NCBI GenBank assembly: GCA_025060505.1
Contig: JANXBU010000010.1
Span: forward strand, 1-64,000
Length of the DNA: 64,000 bases
From: Candidatus Calescibacterium sp.
Lineage (GTDB): Bacteria > Calescibacteriota > Calescibacteriia > Calescibacteriales > Calescibacteriaceae
Direction of reading: 5' to 3'
The notes beneath the pieces were generated by a model that worked only from the letters and a program-made list of their open reading frames with translations, did no database searches and had not been told where the DNA came from. The first letter of the stretch is position 1. Each line of letters starts with the position of its first letter. Below, piece by piece: positions 27,074-33,891 of the stretch. Both the position numbers and the translations under genes were made by a program.

Positions 27074-27304
27074 TCATTTTTGTATTTCTTGTTTTTTCTG
27101 CTGGATTTCTCTTTCTTTTAAGATGGTTTTTATTCTCGCAATTTCTTTCTTTATAGATTTTATCTTGGCTGGGTTTGTTCTTCCTTCAACTTTTGTAAGG
27201 GTTTTCCATCCAAAAAGCTCTACTCTGAGTTCTTCTACCCTTCTCAAAAGTTCATCATTTCCGAGTTCTCTTAGACTTCTCAAAAGTTCGTTTCTCTTGC
27301 TCAT
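27074..27304 (-). CDS. rpmC: 50S ribosomal protein L29
   Basis: 76 residues starting MSKRNELLRSLRELGND. The two-helix L29 pattern is clear: LRRVEELRVELFGWKT, then NPAKIKSIKKEIARIKTI and LKER, with a basic Gln/Lys tail. A longer reading from 27433 exists, but family length and a perfect TATAAT exactly 7 nt before this ATG decide the start. L29 normally lies in the S10/spc cluster between rplP and rpsQ; here it stands alone with a methyltransferase. This is either an original relocated copy or a second one. Confidence 0.85.
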   Translation of the reverse strand: MSKRNELLRSLRELGNDELLRRVEELRVELFGWKTLTKVEGRTNPAKIKSIKKEIARIKTILKEREIQQKKQEIQK

Positions 27305-27311
27305 AAACTCT

Positions 27312-27317
27312 ATTATA
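27312..27317 (-). promoter_or_regulatory. -10 element of rpmC (leaderless)
   Basis: TATAAT on the minus strand, then AGAGTTT, then the rpmC ATG. Starting 7-8 bases after the hexamer would place transcript base 1 at or next to the A of ATG. No -35 or Shine-Dalgarno is seen. Confidence 0.6.
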
Positions 27318-27584
27318 TAACACCTTAAAATAAAATAGTTTTTTTTGTATTTTTTCTTCCATCCTCTGGTAGCAAGGTAAAATAAATCTACCAAAAAATT
27401 TCTGCCCAATATTGATGCGCTTTCCTGATCCAAATTATTGAGAAAACAGTTCTATTTGGTGATTTTTTGGGATTTTCTTGGATAGTCTTATTGTTCCATA
27501 TTGGTTATCCGATGCTTGGAAATTGTGAAGTTTTCTGTTCCAGTTTTCAGATGTAGTATTTTTTGTGATTATTCTGGGAGAAAA

Positions 27585-27992
27585 TCAATCATGTATGCTT
27601 TCGTCGTTTATCTTTATTCCATATACTCCCATTTTGAATATTTTGTATGAAAGAAGTGCACATTTTATTCTGACAGGGCTGAGGTCGATTCCAAGTTCAT
27701 CTACAAGGTCTTTCTTTTGAAATTTTGTAGCCTCATCGAGCGTCTTTCCTTTTATCAGATCAGCGAGTATATCTGCTGAAACCATAGATATTGTGCAACC
27801 CTTACCTTCAAATTTGACATCTTCTATTTTCTTTTTATCCGGAGAAAGTTTTATGTATATTTTCAGTAGGTCTCCACATGATGGGTTTCCATCCTCATAT
27901 ACTATATCTGCTTCTGATATGGAACCTTTGTTTTTGAGCTTTTTGAATCTTGCTACAAGATATTCATAATACTCGGCGTCTACTGTATCCAT
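27585..27992 (-). CDS. iscU: Fe-S cluster scaffold IscU/SufU (NifU N-terminal domain)
   Basis: A 135-residue Fe-S scaffold protein. The three ligand cysteines are in place: NPSCGD (~residue 38), GKGCTIS and RIKCALLSYK. It accepts sulfur from the IscS/NifS-type desulfurase. That gene (29889-31046) is on the same strand about 1.9 kb upstream, separated by a restriction-modification pair on the opposite strand. The two were probably adjacent before that insertion. TATTAT is 12 nt before the ATG; no Shine-Dalgarno. Confidence 0.93.
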   Translation of the reverse strand: MDTVDAEYYEYLVARFKKLKNKGSISEADIVYEDGNPSCGDLLKIYIKLSPDKKKIEDVKFEGKGCTISMVSADILADLIKGKTLDEATKFQKKDLVDELGIDLSPVRIKCALLSYKIFKMGVYGIKINDESIHD

Positions 27993-28104
27993 GATTGCCT
28001 ATTCATAATACCTTTCTGTTTCTTATGTTCAGATTTTCTAAATCCAGAAATTTTGGTTTGTTTGATTATTGTTTTTCGGAGCATTTCTATTATTTTATAC
28101 ATAT

Positions 28105-28272
28105 ATGAAATCAAGGAAGATATGGTTGAGCGATAAGGAAATAAATGAAATTTACAATCTTATAAAGGAATATTGGGAGAAACATCTGAAAAGCAAAGGT
28201 GTTCCCCTTCCATTATTGAAGAAAAACAATAAGTATACTGAAGGATGCTCTTGTTCTTGTATATCTGGCTAG
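28105..28272 (+). pseudogene. Type II restriction endonuclease, N-terminal fragment before a frameshift
   Basis: Frame 1 starts MKSRKIWLSDKEINEIYNLI and runs to a stop at 28270. From about 28223 the natural continuation is in frame 2 (TISILKDALVLVYLARNYPKN), which has no start of its own before GTG 28295. Removing one A from the A5 run after GAAG (about 28222-28226) joins the frames into one protein of about 248 residues. I read this as a single restriction enzyme gene disrupted, or switched off, by one extra base. TATTAT lies 11 nt before the ATG. Confidence 0.6.
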
Positions 28273-28294
28273 AAACTATCCGAAAAATGAGCCC

Positions 28295-28852
28295 GTGACC
28301 AAGAAGGAATTAACAGAATTCATAAGAAAGTATTTCCCAGATGTAACAGATACACAGCAGGCAAGACACCTTGGAAGACAGAAAGGATGGTATGTAGTTT
28401 CATCGAGAAGAAAAAACCACTTGGATACTTTAAGAGAGAGGAAGCTAAGATTTTTTGATGATAGCTATTACTTGGTATCTCTTGAAGAGGAGTATCCAGG
28501 TTGGACGCCCGAAAGGAGAAAAGGTATTAGTACTGAAGATTTCGAGAAACTAAAAAAATTGTATGATTACAGATGTGCTACATGTGGTTCTAAAGAAGGA
28601 GAACCAAATCTGAAAAATCCAAGCAGGATTACTGACCTCCAGAAAGCTCACTTAAACCCACATAGAGCAGGAGATGGATACATTCCCCAGTGTGAAGAAT
28701 GTAATAGAGCATACAGAGACTGGTTTGTGTTTGACAAAAAAGGAAGAGTCAGAACCATAGCTGATGCAAGGGTTGTGCTTAGAGCTGATGAAAAGGTTCA
28801 AAGGGATGTATATATGATACTAAAAAGTAAATTTGAAAGAAAAGGAAGTTAA
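28295..28852 (+). CDS. HNH-type type II restriction endonuclease, C-terminal part
   Basis: The 185-residue open part from GTG 28295 carries the catalytic HNH module: a zinc CxxC pair (CATCGSKEG), LQKAHLNPHRAGDGY with the general-base His, then IPQCEECNRAYRDWFVFD with the second CxxC and the Asn. The order is that of HNH restriction enzymes. Coding signal continues upstream in this frame to about 28223, so the protein is cut at its N-terminus by the A5 frameshift rather than truly starting here. The cognate methyltransferase follows directly. Recognition sequence unknown. Confidence 0.78.
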   Translation: MTKKELTEFIRKYFPDVTDTQQARHLGRQKGWYVVSSRRKNHLDTLRERKLRFFDDSYYLVSLEEEYPGWTPERRKGISTEDFEKLKKLYDYRCATCGSKEGEPNLKNPSRITDLQKAHLNPHRAGDGYIPQCEECNRAYRDWFVFDKKGRVRTIADARVVLRADEKVQRDVYMILKSKFERKGS

Positions 28853-28868
28853 AGGAAAATTCTTTATA

Positions 28869-28904
28869 CTTATATCAGTGAGAGATCTTATATCAGTGAG
28901 AGAT
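28869..28904. repeat. Perfect 2 x 18 bp tandem duplication spanning the methyltransferase start
   Basis: CTTATATCAGTGAGAGAT occurs at 28869-28886 and 28887-28904. Each copy contains an in-frame GTG (28878 and 28896), so the duplication doubles the candidate start codon and adds six residues (ISVRDL/ISVRDV). Confidence 0.9.
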
Positions 28905-29822
28905 GTAGAGCTTATATTAGGGGATGCTTTACTTGAGCTTGATTCTATAGAGAAATCATCTGTTGATCTGGTCTTAACGGATCCACCATATTTTTTAGAC
29001 AAACTTGACGACAATTGGTCGCATGAAGAAGTTCTGAAAGGTAAGAAAAGTGTTGGTACAGTAAGATATCTTCCTCCTGGTATGAAATTTTCTCCTCGAC
29101 AGGCAAAAGATTTTGAAGAATGGTTTAGAGAAGTTGCGAAAAAAGTCCTACGAATACTTAAACCGGGAGGGTGGTTTATATGTTTTTCAGCACCTAGACT
29201 TTTTCATAGACTAATATATGCCTCTGAAGAGGTTGGATTTTGGATAAGGGATTTATTTATATGGATATACACCATAAATCATCCAAAGGCTTTTAGTCTA
29301 AATCACTTTTTAGACAAATTGTCTGTTCCAGAAGATAGAAAAGAAGAAATATCAAAGGAGTTGAGGATGTTTAAGGTACCAAAGGTCAAGAACAACTATG
29401 AGCCCATAATGGTCGCTCAAAAACCGCCTGAGGGGACTTTACTAGAAAACTTTATAAAATATGGTGTTGGACTTTTCAATGTCAAAGTTTTGCAAGGAAG
29501 AGGCATGTTCCCTTCTAATGTGATAACGACTGAAACTATAGACTCAATTATGGACAAATATTTCCTTATAGAAAAGCCGAATAGGGAAGAAAAAGGGAGC
29601 TACAATGATCATCCGAGTGTGAAGCCAATTAGTTTGGTGAGATTTTTGATAGAACTTACTACAAAAGAAGGAGCCCTTGTTGTTGACCCTTTTATGGGGA
29701 GCGGAACTACTGCATTAGCTTGTGTTGATACGAATAGAAGGTTTTTAGGTATAGAAATAAATCAGCATTACTACGATATATCATTAAAAAGGTTAAGAGA
29801 CAGAAAGTCAAGGTTATTTTAG
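28878..29822 (+). CDS. DNA methyltransferase of the type II R-M pair (beta class)
   Basis: A 314-residue N6-adenine or N4-cytosine DNA methyltransferase that protects host DNA from the adjoining HNH enzyme. The catalytic motif DPPY comes early (VDLVLTDPPYFL), and the SAM-binding DPFMGSGTTALAC comes near the C-terminus after HPSVKP: the beta-class order, with the target-recognition region between. I take GTG 28878 (MRDLISVRDVELILGDAL) because TATACT ends exactly 7 nt before it. TTG 28833 or GTG 28896 are alternatives. The frame is intact, so methylation could persist without restriction. Confidence 0.88.
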   Translation: MRDLISVRDVELILGDALLELDSIEKSSVDLVLTDPPYFLDKLDDNWSHEEVLKGKKSVGTVRYLPPGMKFSPRQAKDFEEWFREVAKKVLRILKPGGWFICFSAPRLFHRLIYASEEVGFWIRDLFIWIYTINHPKAFSLNHFLDKLSVPEDRKEEISKELRMFKVPKVKNNYEPIMVAQKPPEGTLLENFIKYGVGLFNVKVLQGRGMFPSNVITTETIDSIMDKYFLIEKPNREEKGSYNDHPSVKPISLVRFLIELTTKEGALVVDPFMGSGTTALACVDTNRRFLGIEINQHYYDISLKRLRDRKSRLF

Positions 29823-29888
29823 TTCCATTCGTGTGGCATCCAAGATTTAGGTTAGTTTTGTTTGCCAACTGAGGTATGTAATTTTAGC

Positions 29889-31046
29889 TTATTTTGTTCT
29901 AGATTTCATTCTACTGAGTATTTCTTTTATCTTTTCTATTGTGTAGTATATTTCGTCTTCTGTTGTGAACCTTCCGAAGGAGAATCTTATAGAGCTTTTC
30001 GCATCGTCTTCAGAAAGCCCCATAGCAAGAAGAACATGAGACGGAGTTTTTGATTCAGCTGAGCAGGCTGAACCCATAGATGCTGCTATACCCTCTAGAT
30101 CAAGATTTATCAGAAATGTTTCTCCTTCTATACCTCTGAAAGTTATGTTTGACGTTGTAGGTGTTCTGAATTCAGGGTGTCCATTTATCTTGACATCCCA
30201 TATCTTCTGAATTTCATTCTCAAATACTGACTGGATTTTTCTCAGTCTTCTGATTTCCTGCTCCATTTCTTTTTCGCATAGTTCAAGAGCTTTTGCTATT
30301 CCAGCCGCACCGGCTACATTTTGAGTTCCAGCACGCAGACCATCTTCCTGCCTTCCTCCATGCATAAGTGGTTCAAGCGGTGAGCCAATTCTAACATACA
30401 TAACACCTATGCCTTTGGGACCGTATATTTTGTGTCCAGAAAAAGTAGCGAAATCTACTTTGAGTTCTTTGAGATTTATTCTGATTTTACCAACAGACTG
30501 AGTTATGTCTATATGAACCGGAACATCATATTCTTTTGCTATTTTCACTATCTCCTCAAGAGGTGATATGACGCCTGTTTCGTTGTTGACGTGTATAACT
30601 GATATTAGTGAAGGTTTTCCATTCTTCCTTATTATTTTCTTGAATTCGTCTGGGTCTGGTATTCCGTATTTATCTACATTCACAAGTTCGACTTTTCCTC
30701 CGAGTTCTACGACGAAATTCAGAGGTCTCAAAACGGAGCTGTGTTCAACTTTTGTCGAAACAATATATGGTGTTCTGTTTCTTTTGATTTCATAAAAGGC
30801 TATTCCTTTTATAACGTTATTGTTCCCTTCCGTGGCTCCCGAGTTGAATACTATTTCATGTAGGTTTGCTTGCAGTATTTTGGCTATCTTCTCCCTGGCT
30901 GAATCTAAGTATTCTCTTGCTTCTCTTCCAGACCAGTGTGGAGACGAGGGATTCCCAGCGGAAAGATACTTGAGCATCTCTTCTGCAACTTCGTCAGATA
31001 TTGGAGTTGTTGAGTTGTAGTCAAGATATACCAATCTTTTCTGCAT
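29889..31046 (-). CDS. iscS: Cysteine desulfurase (IscS/NifS family)
   Basis: A 385-residue PLP enzyme that takes sulfur from cysteine for Fe-S clusters and thio-cofactors. The N-terminus YLDYNSTTPISDEV, the PLP-phosphate loop FNSGATEGNN, the Schiff-base Lys in FATFSGHKIYGPKG, and the catalytic Cys in SMGSACSAES are all present. It is a group I, IscS-like enzyme. It lies 25 bp downstream of an unknown gene on the same strand; its scaffold partner iscU is beyond the R-M genes. A MoaD-like sulfur carrier (15464) is another possible client. Confidence 0.95.
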   Translation of the reverse strand: MQKRLVYLDYNSTTPISDEVAEEMLKYLSAGNPSSPHWSGREAREYLDSAREKIAKILQANLHEIVFNSGATEGNNNVIKGIAFYEIKRNRTPYIVSTKVEHSSVLRPLNFVVELGGKVELVNVDKYGIPDPDEFKKIIRKNGKPSLISVIHVNNETGVISPLEEIVKIAKEYDVPVHIDITQSVGKIRINLKELKVDFATFSGHKIYGPKGIGVMYVRIGSPLEPLMHGGRQEDGLRAGTQNVAGAAGIAKALELCEKEMEQEIRRLRKIQSVFENEIQKIWDVKINGHPEFRTPTTSNITFRGIEGETFLINLDLEGIAASMGSACSAESKTPSHVLLAMGLSEDDAKSSIRFSFGRFTTEDEIYYTIEKIKEILSRMKSRTK

Positions 31047-31071
31047 TCATATAATTTATTGCTTTTGAGAA

Positions 31072-31656
31072 TTATTCCAGTTCTTTCAGTTTAGATATGT
31101 TTTCTATGTATGCGTAAATAAATATGATTTTCTCTTTGATTTTCTCAAGGGTTGTTTTTTCGTATTTTGATGGAGGATTGTTTATAAGCAGAGAAATAAA
31201 CTCGTTTGATAGTTTCAGTATTCTTTCATTTGGTTCATCTGTATCTGATACAGTTTTTGCTGTTTTTTTTTCTTTTTCTTCCTTCATTGTGTTGAATATT
31301 TCTGGTACTGATTCCGTATCTTCTATTTTTGCAGATATATCATTTATTATTTTCTGAAAACCATCTATTATTCCGAAATTTTTGGATATATATTTTTTCT
31401 CCTCTTCGTCACCTTGTGAGACCATAGGGTAGTTTTTTTCTATCCACCTTTTTATTTCATATATAGGAACAGCTATAACGCTTCGCCCATTTTCTTTCAC
31501 TCTTCTTTTCCATGAGGTTTTTGAGAGAAATTTGTATACAGCTTTCTTGCTTTTTTTTATACCGAACTTCTCAAATGCTTCCCTTATTGCCTCGGCTCCA
31601 AGAACGTATGGTATGTTGTCTATTTTCTTTACAGATATTCCTTCAAATTCCTGCAT
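31072..31656 (-). CDS. Uncharacterised protein with possible N-terminal helix-turn-helix
   Basis: 194 residues, not recognised. The first 80 residues (SVKKIDNIPYVLGAEAIREA ... KKAVYKFLSKTSW ... VPIYEIKRWIEKNY) look like a small helical DNA-binding or excisionase/MerR-like domain, with a K/R-rich turn. The middle is charged and likely disordered, and the C-terminus is helical. It is divergent from argB with overlapping promoters and directly upstream of iscS. A regulator of either neighbour is plausible but unproven. TAAAAT lies exactly 7 nt before its ATG. Confidence 0.7.
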   Translation of the reverse strand: MQEFEGISVKKIDNIPYVLGAEAIREAFEKFGIKKSKKAVYKFLSKTSWKRRVKENGRSVIAVPIYEIKRWIEKNYPMVSQGDEEEKKYISKNFGIIDGFQKIINDISAKIEDTESVPEIFNTMKEEKEKKTAKTVSDTDEPNERILKLSNEFISLLINNPPSKYEKTTLEKIKEKIIFIYAYIENISKLKELE

Positions 31657-31694
31657 ATTTTAAATTTTAACAAAATCTTTTGAGAAATTATAAT
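31657..31694. promoter_or_regulatory. Overlapping divergent promoters for argB and the HTH-like gene
   Basis: Plus strand: TTAACA at 31667-31672, 16-bp spacer, TATAAT at 31689-31694, ten bases before the argB ATG. Minus strand: TAAAAT at 31664-31669, seven bases before the start at 31656. The -35 of one overlaps the -10 of the other, so the two genes should interfere with each other. Neither has a ribosome binding site. Confidence 0.6.
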
Positions 31695-31704
31695 TCAGAA
31701 TCAA

Positions 31705-32547
31705 ATGTTAAGGAAAGAAAAATTTTCAGACAAAGCAGAGATATTAACAGAAGCTATACCGTATTTTCTCAGGTTCAGAGATAAGATATTTGTCTTCAAG
31801 ATTGGTGGAAAGATATTAGATTACGAGGAAGCCTTTGAAACAGTTGCTGAAGATATTGTTGTGCTTTCTCTTGTTGGGATAAAACCGATTATTGTTCACG
31901 GAGGAGGAAAGGAGATAACAAGATTCCTTGAACTTTTGGGTATAAAGTCGGAATTTAAAGATGGTATAAGAGAAACAGATGATCGAATTATGGAAGCAGT
32001 TGAAATGGTTCTTGATGGAAAGATGAACGGAAGATTTGTTTCTGCGATATGTAAAAAAGGGGGAAAGGCTATTGGGATTTCCGGACGGGACAACTTCTTT
32101 TTTGTTTCAGAGCGGGTCAGAGGCAGAGTTGGAACAATCAAAAGCGTGAAAGCAGATGATATACTCAAAATAGTGCAGATGGGTTTTATTCCGGTTTTCT
32201 CTCCGATAACTGTGAGTAGGGAAGGACTCTCTATGAACACAAATGCAGATGAGGTTGCTTGCGAGCTTGCTATAAGCTTATCTGCCGAAAAACTCATAAT
32301 ACTTACAGATGAAGATGGGATACTTGATAAAGACAACAAGCTTATAAAATCTATATCAGATTCCGAGGCAGAGAGGCTTATTTCCGAGGGAGTTATAACA
32401 GGTGGGATGATACCGAAGGTTCGACTCGCCCTGAAAGCTGTGAAGAATGATGTCAAAAAGGTTCATATAATAAGCGGACTCATCGAGCATTCTATTCTGC
32501 TTGAGATTTTTACAGATGAAGGAATAGGAACAGAAATAGTAAGGTGA
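31705..32547 (+). CDS. argB: Acetylglutamate kinase
   Basis: A 280-residue amino-acid-kinase-family enzyme phosphorylating N-acetylglutamate in arginine synthesis. FKIGGKIL near the N-terminus, the VHGGGKEIT nucleotide/substrate loop, MNTNADEVACEL and TGGMIPKVRLAL are characteristic. Length is typical. No other arg genes are adjacent. It has the best sigma-70-like promoter in the window (TTAACA-16-TATAAT) and no Shine-Dalgarno; the predicted leader is about 4 nt. Confidence 0.95.
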   Translation: MLRKEKFSDKAEILTEAIPYFLRFRDKIFVFKIGGKILDYEEAFETVAEDIVVLSLVGIKPIIVHGGGKEITRFLELLGIKSEFKDGIRETDDRIMEAVEMVLDGKMNGRFVSAICKKGGKAIGISGRDNFFFVSERVRGRVGTIKSVKADDILKIVQMGFIPVFSPITVSREGLSMNTNADEVACELAISLSAEKLIILTDEDGILDKDNKLIKSISDSEAERLISEGVITGGMIPKVRLALKAVKNDVKKVHIISGLIEHSILLEIFTDEGIGTEIVR

Positions 32548-32638
32548 TTAGTTTTCTGAATTAATTATTACGAAATTACACGACACAATTACTATGTCTT
32601 GGATCTGATTTATAACCGAATTTTTTCAGAGAGAATCT

Positions 32639-32676
32639 GATGTTTGCAAAAAAGCAGATGTTTGCAAAAAAAAGCG
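32639..32676. repeat. Imperfect tandem duplication with A-run difference
   Basis: GATGTTTGCAAAAAAGCA is followed at 32657 by the same unit with an 8-A run in place of 6. It sits between argB and the broken Rpn nuclease gene. The A-run difference shows slippage on top of the duplication. Confidence 0.85.
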
Positions 32677-32684
32677 GGATGAAA

Positions 32685-32948
32685 TTACAAGATCTTCTCC
32701 AATTCTTTGATGCTCTTTATTTTTGGAAGTTTTTTTGCAATCTCTTTTAGTTTATCTATATCTTCTATTTTTCTGAGCTTTCCTACCGGCTTCCGAGATT
32801 GAATGCCGAACATTGATTTTATCGTCAGCTCTAATCCTTCCTTTAGGCCTTCCTTCCTCCCTTCCTTCCTCCCCTCCTTCATTCCTCTCTCTATTGCTTC
32901 CCTGAAAAGGTCATATTCCATCAGATCTATTTTTTGTTTTTCCTCCAT
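32685..32948 (-). pseudogene. Rpn-type nuclease, C-terminal fragment
   Basis: 87 residues. It contains the KEGRKEGRKEGLKEG repeat typical of the C-terminus of Rpn/PD-(D/E)XK 'putative transposase' proteins, followed by a helical tail. The ATG at 32948 overlaps the upstream fragment in another frame. One base removed from the A5 run (GGTAAAAAGAG, minus strand) joins the two as GKRVMEEKQKID, restoring a protein of about 293 residues. It is therefore the tail of a frameshifted gene, not an independent one. Confidence 0.7.
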
Positions 32949-33567
32949 AACTCTTTTTACCTTCTGATCTCTTTAGCTTGCTTAGTATGTATATTTTAGT
33001 AATTAAAGAAGCGGTTTGTTCTTTCTCAAGTTTGTAATCAAGTATCTTTTGAATGAGCAACTGAACATTGCAATCACTACTCAGTATTCCAAAGGAGTTT
33101 ATATTAGGGTTATCAGATTCCAAAAACCTCTGGAATGGTATTTCGCAAAGATCAAAAACTGTGTATTTGAACTTCATGTATCCGAAAGAAAATTCTCCAA
33201 CATTTGACTTTATTTTCATTTCTTCCTCAATTGAATCTTTTACTTTCTTGCCGCAGGTCAAGACTATTTGTATTATTGGTAGATCAGGGAATGTCAATTT
33301 CAAATCAGACCAATAACCAGACATTCTCACTGGGAACTGTTTTTCATAGTACAGCTGAATTTCAATTTGAACTATGGCTTTTTGCAAACCAATGGAACAT
33401 TCAAATATTTTGTCAACCCTCTTTTCTTTTACAGAAGTGAATTCAACATTAAGCTCACGTAGGCCAGATACATCAAGTCCAATTAGTTTCAAAAGCTCTT
33501 TTTCAGCTCCTGAAATCAAATCCTTAAATGATATATCGTATTTTCCCATATATTGCAATTTTAACAT
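32911..33567 (-). pseudogene. Rpn/PD-(D/E)XK nuclease-family protein, N-terminal part, frameshifted
   Basis: 218 residues. A PD-(D/E)XK-like core is visible: KRVDKIFECSIG, then AIVQIEIQLYYEKQFPVRMS. The family (Rpn, recombination-promoting nuclease) includes many mobile, multicopy genes in thermophiles and cyanobacteria, and resembles the T-den nuclease/transposase group. The reading frame goes wrong at about 32955 and ends in KKSYGGKTKNRSDGI. The real continuation is the 32685-32948 fragment. Probably inactive or phase-switched. Confidence 0.68.
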
Positions 33568-33891
33568 TGTTCAGTAGGATTAGCTGTGTTCTTGGTACGG
33601 TATGGTATCGAAAATATGCAAGTAGGTTTTAGGGATTTTGTTATATTGATTTTTCTAACAGAACGCTTCGCAAAAGATTTTATGCTTTGGAAGAAATTAT
33701 GTTTCAGTTCTATTGTGAAAATCCAAAACAATGCAACGCGATTTTTGGATTTTGTTAGTAACTTTGTTATCGGAATTTCTTGTTGTGGGGCTCGGTGGAT
33801 TTTAGCAAGCAAAATTGGTAAGTGTATTTTGTAGATCAATCGCTTAACATATCCTATAATCTTAGATTTTTCGGAATTATTTTGGATGAAA
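33568..33891. other. 324-bp gene-free stretch
   Basis: Open frames here on both strands overlap each other and show no protein-like composition. No tRNA or repeat was seen. It separates the broken nuclease gene from the permease and may be debris of the former's insertion. Confidence 0.4.

Noticed and set aside
28105-28852. Programmed ribosomal frameshifting in the restriction enzyme gene
   Set aside because: I see no slippery heptamer with a downstream stimulatory structure; an A5 indel or phase variation explains it more simply.
31896-32456. A 186-residue Ser/Ile/Pro-rich frame opposite argB
   Set aside because: Complete shadow of argB; composition is what the reverse strand of a Glu/Asp/Ile-rich gene gives.
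33561-33839. Opposing 92- and 82-residue frames in the gap before the permease
   Set aside because: They overlap each other on opposite strands with no protein-like features; left as gene-free spacer.
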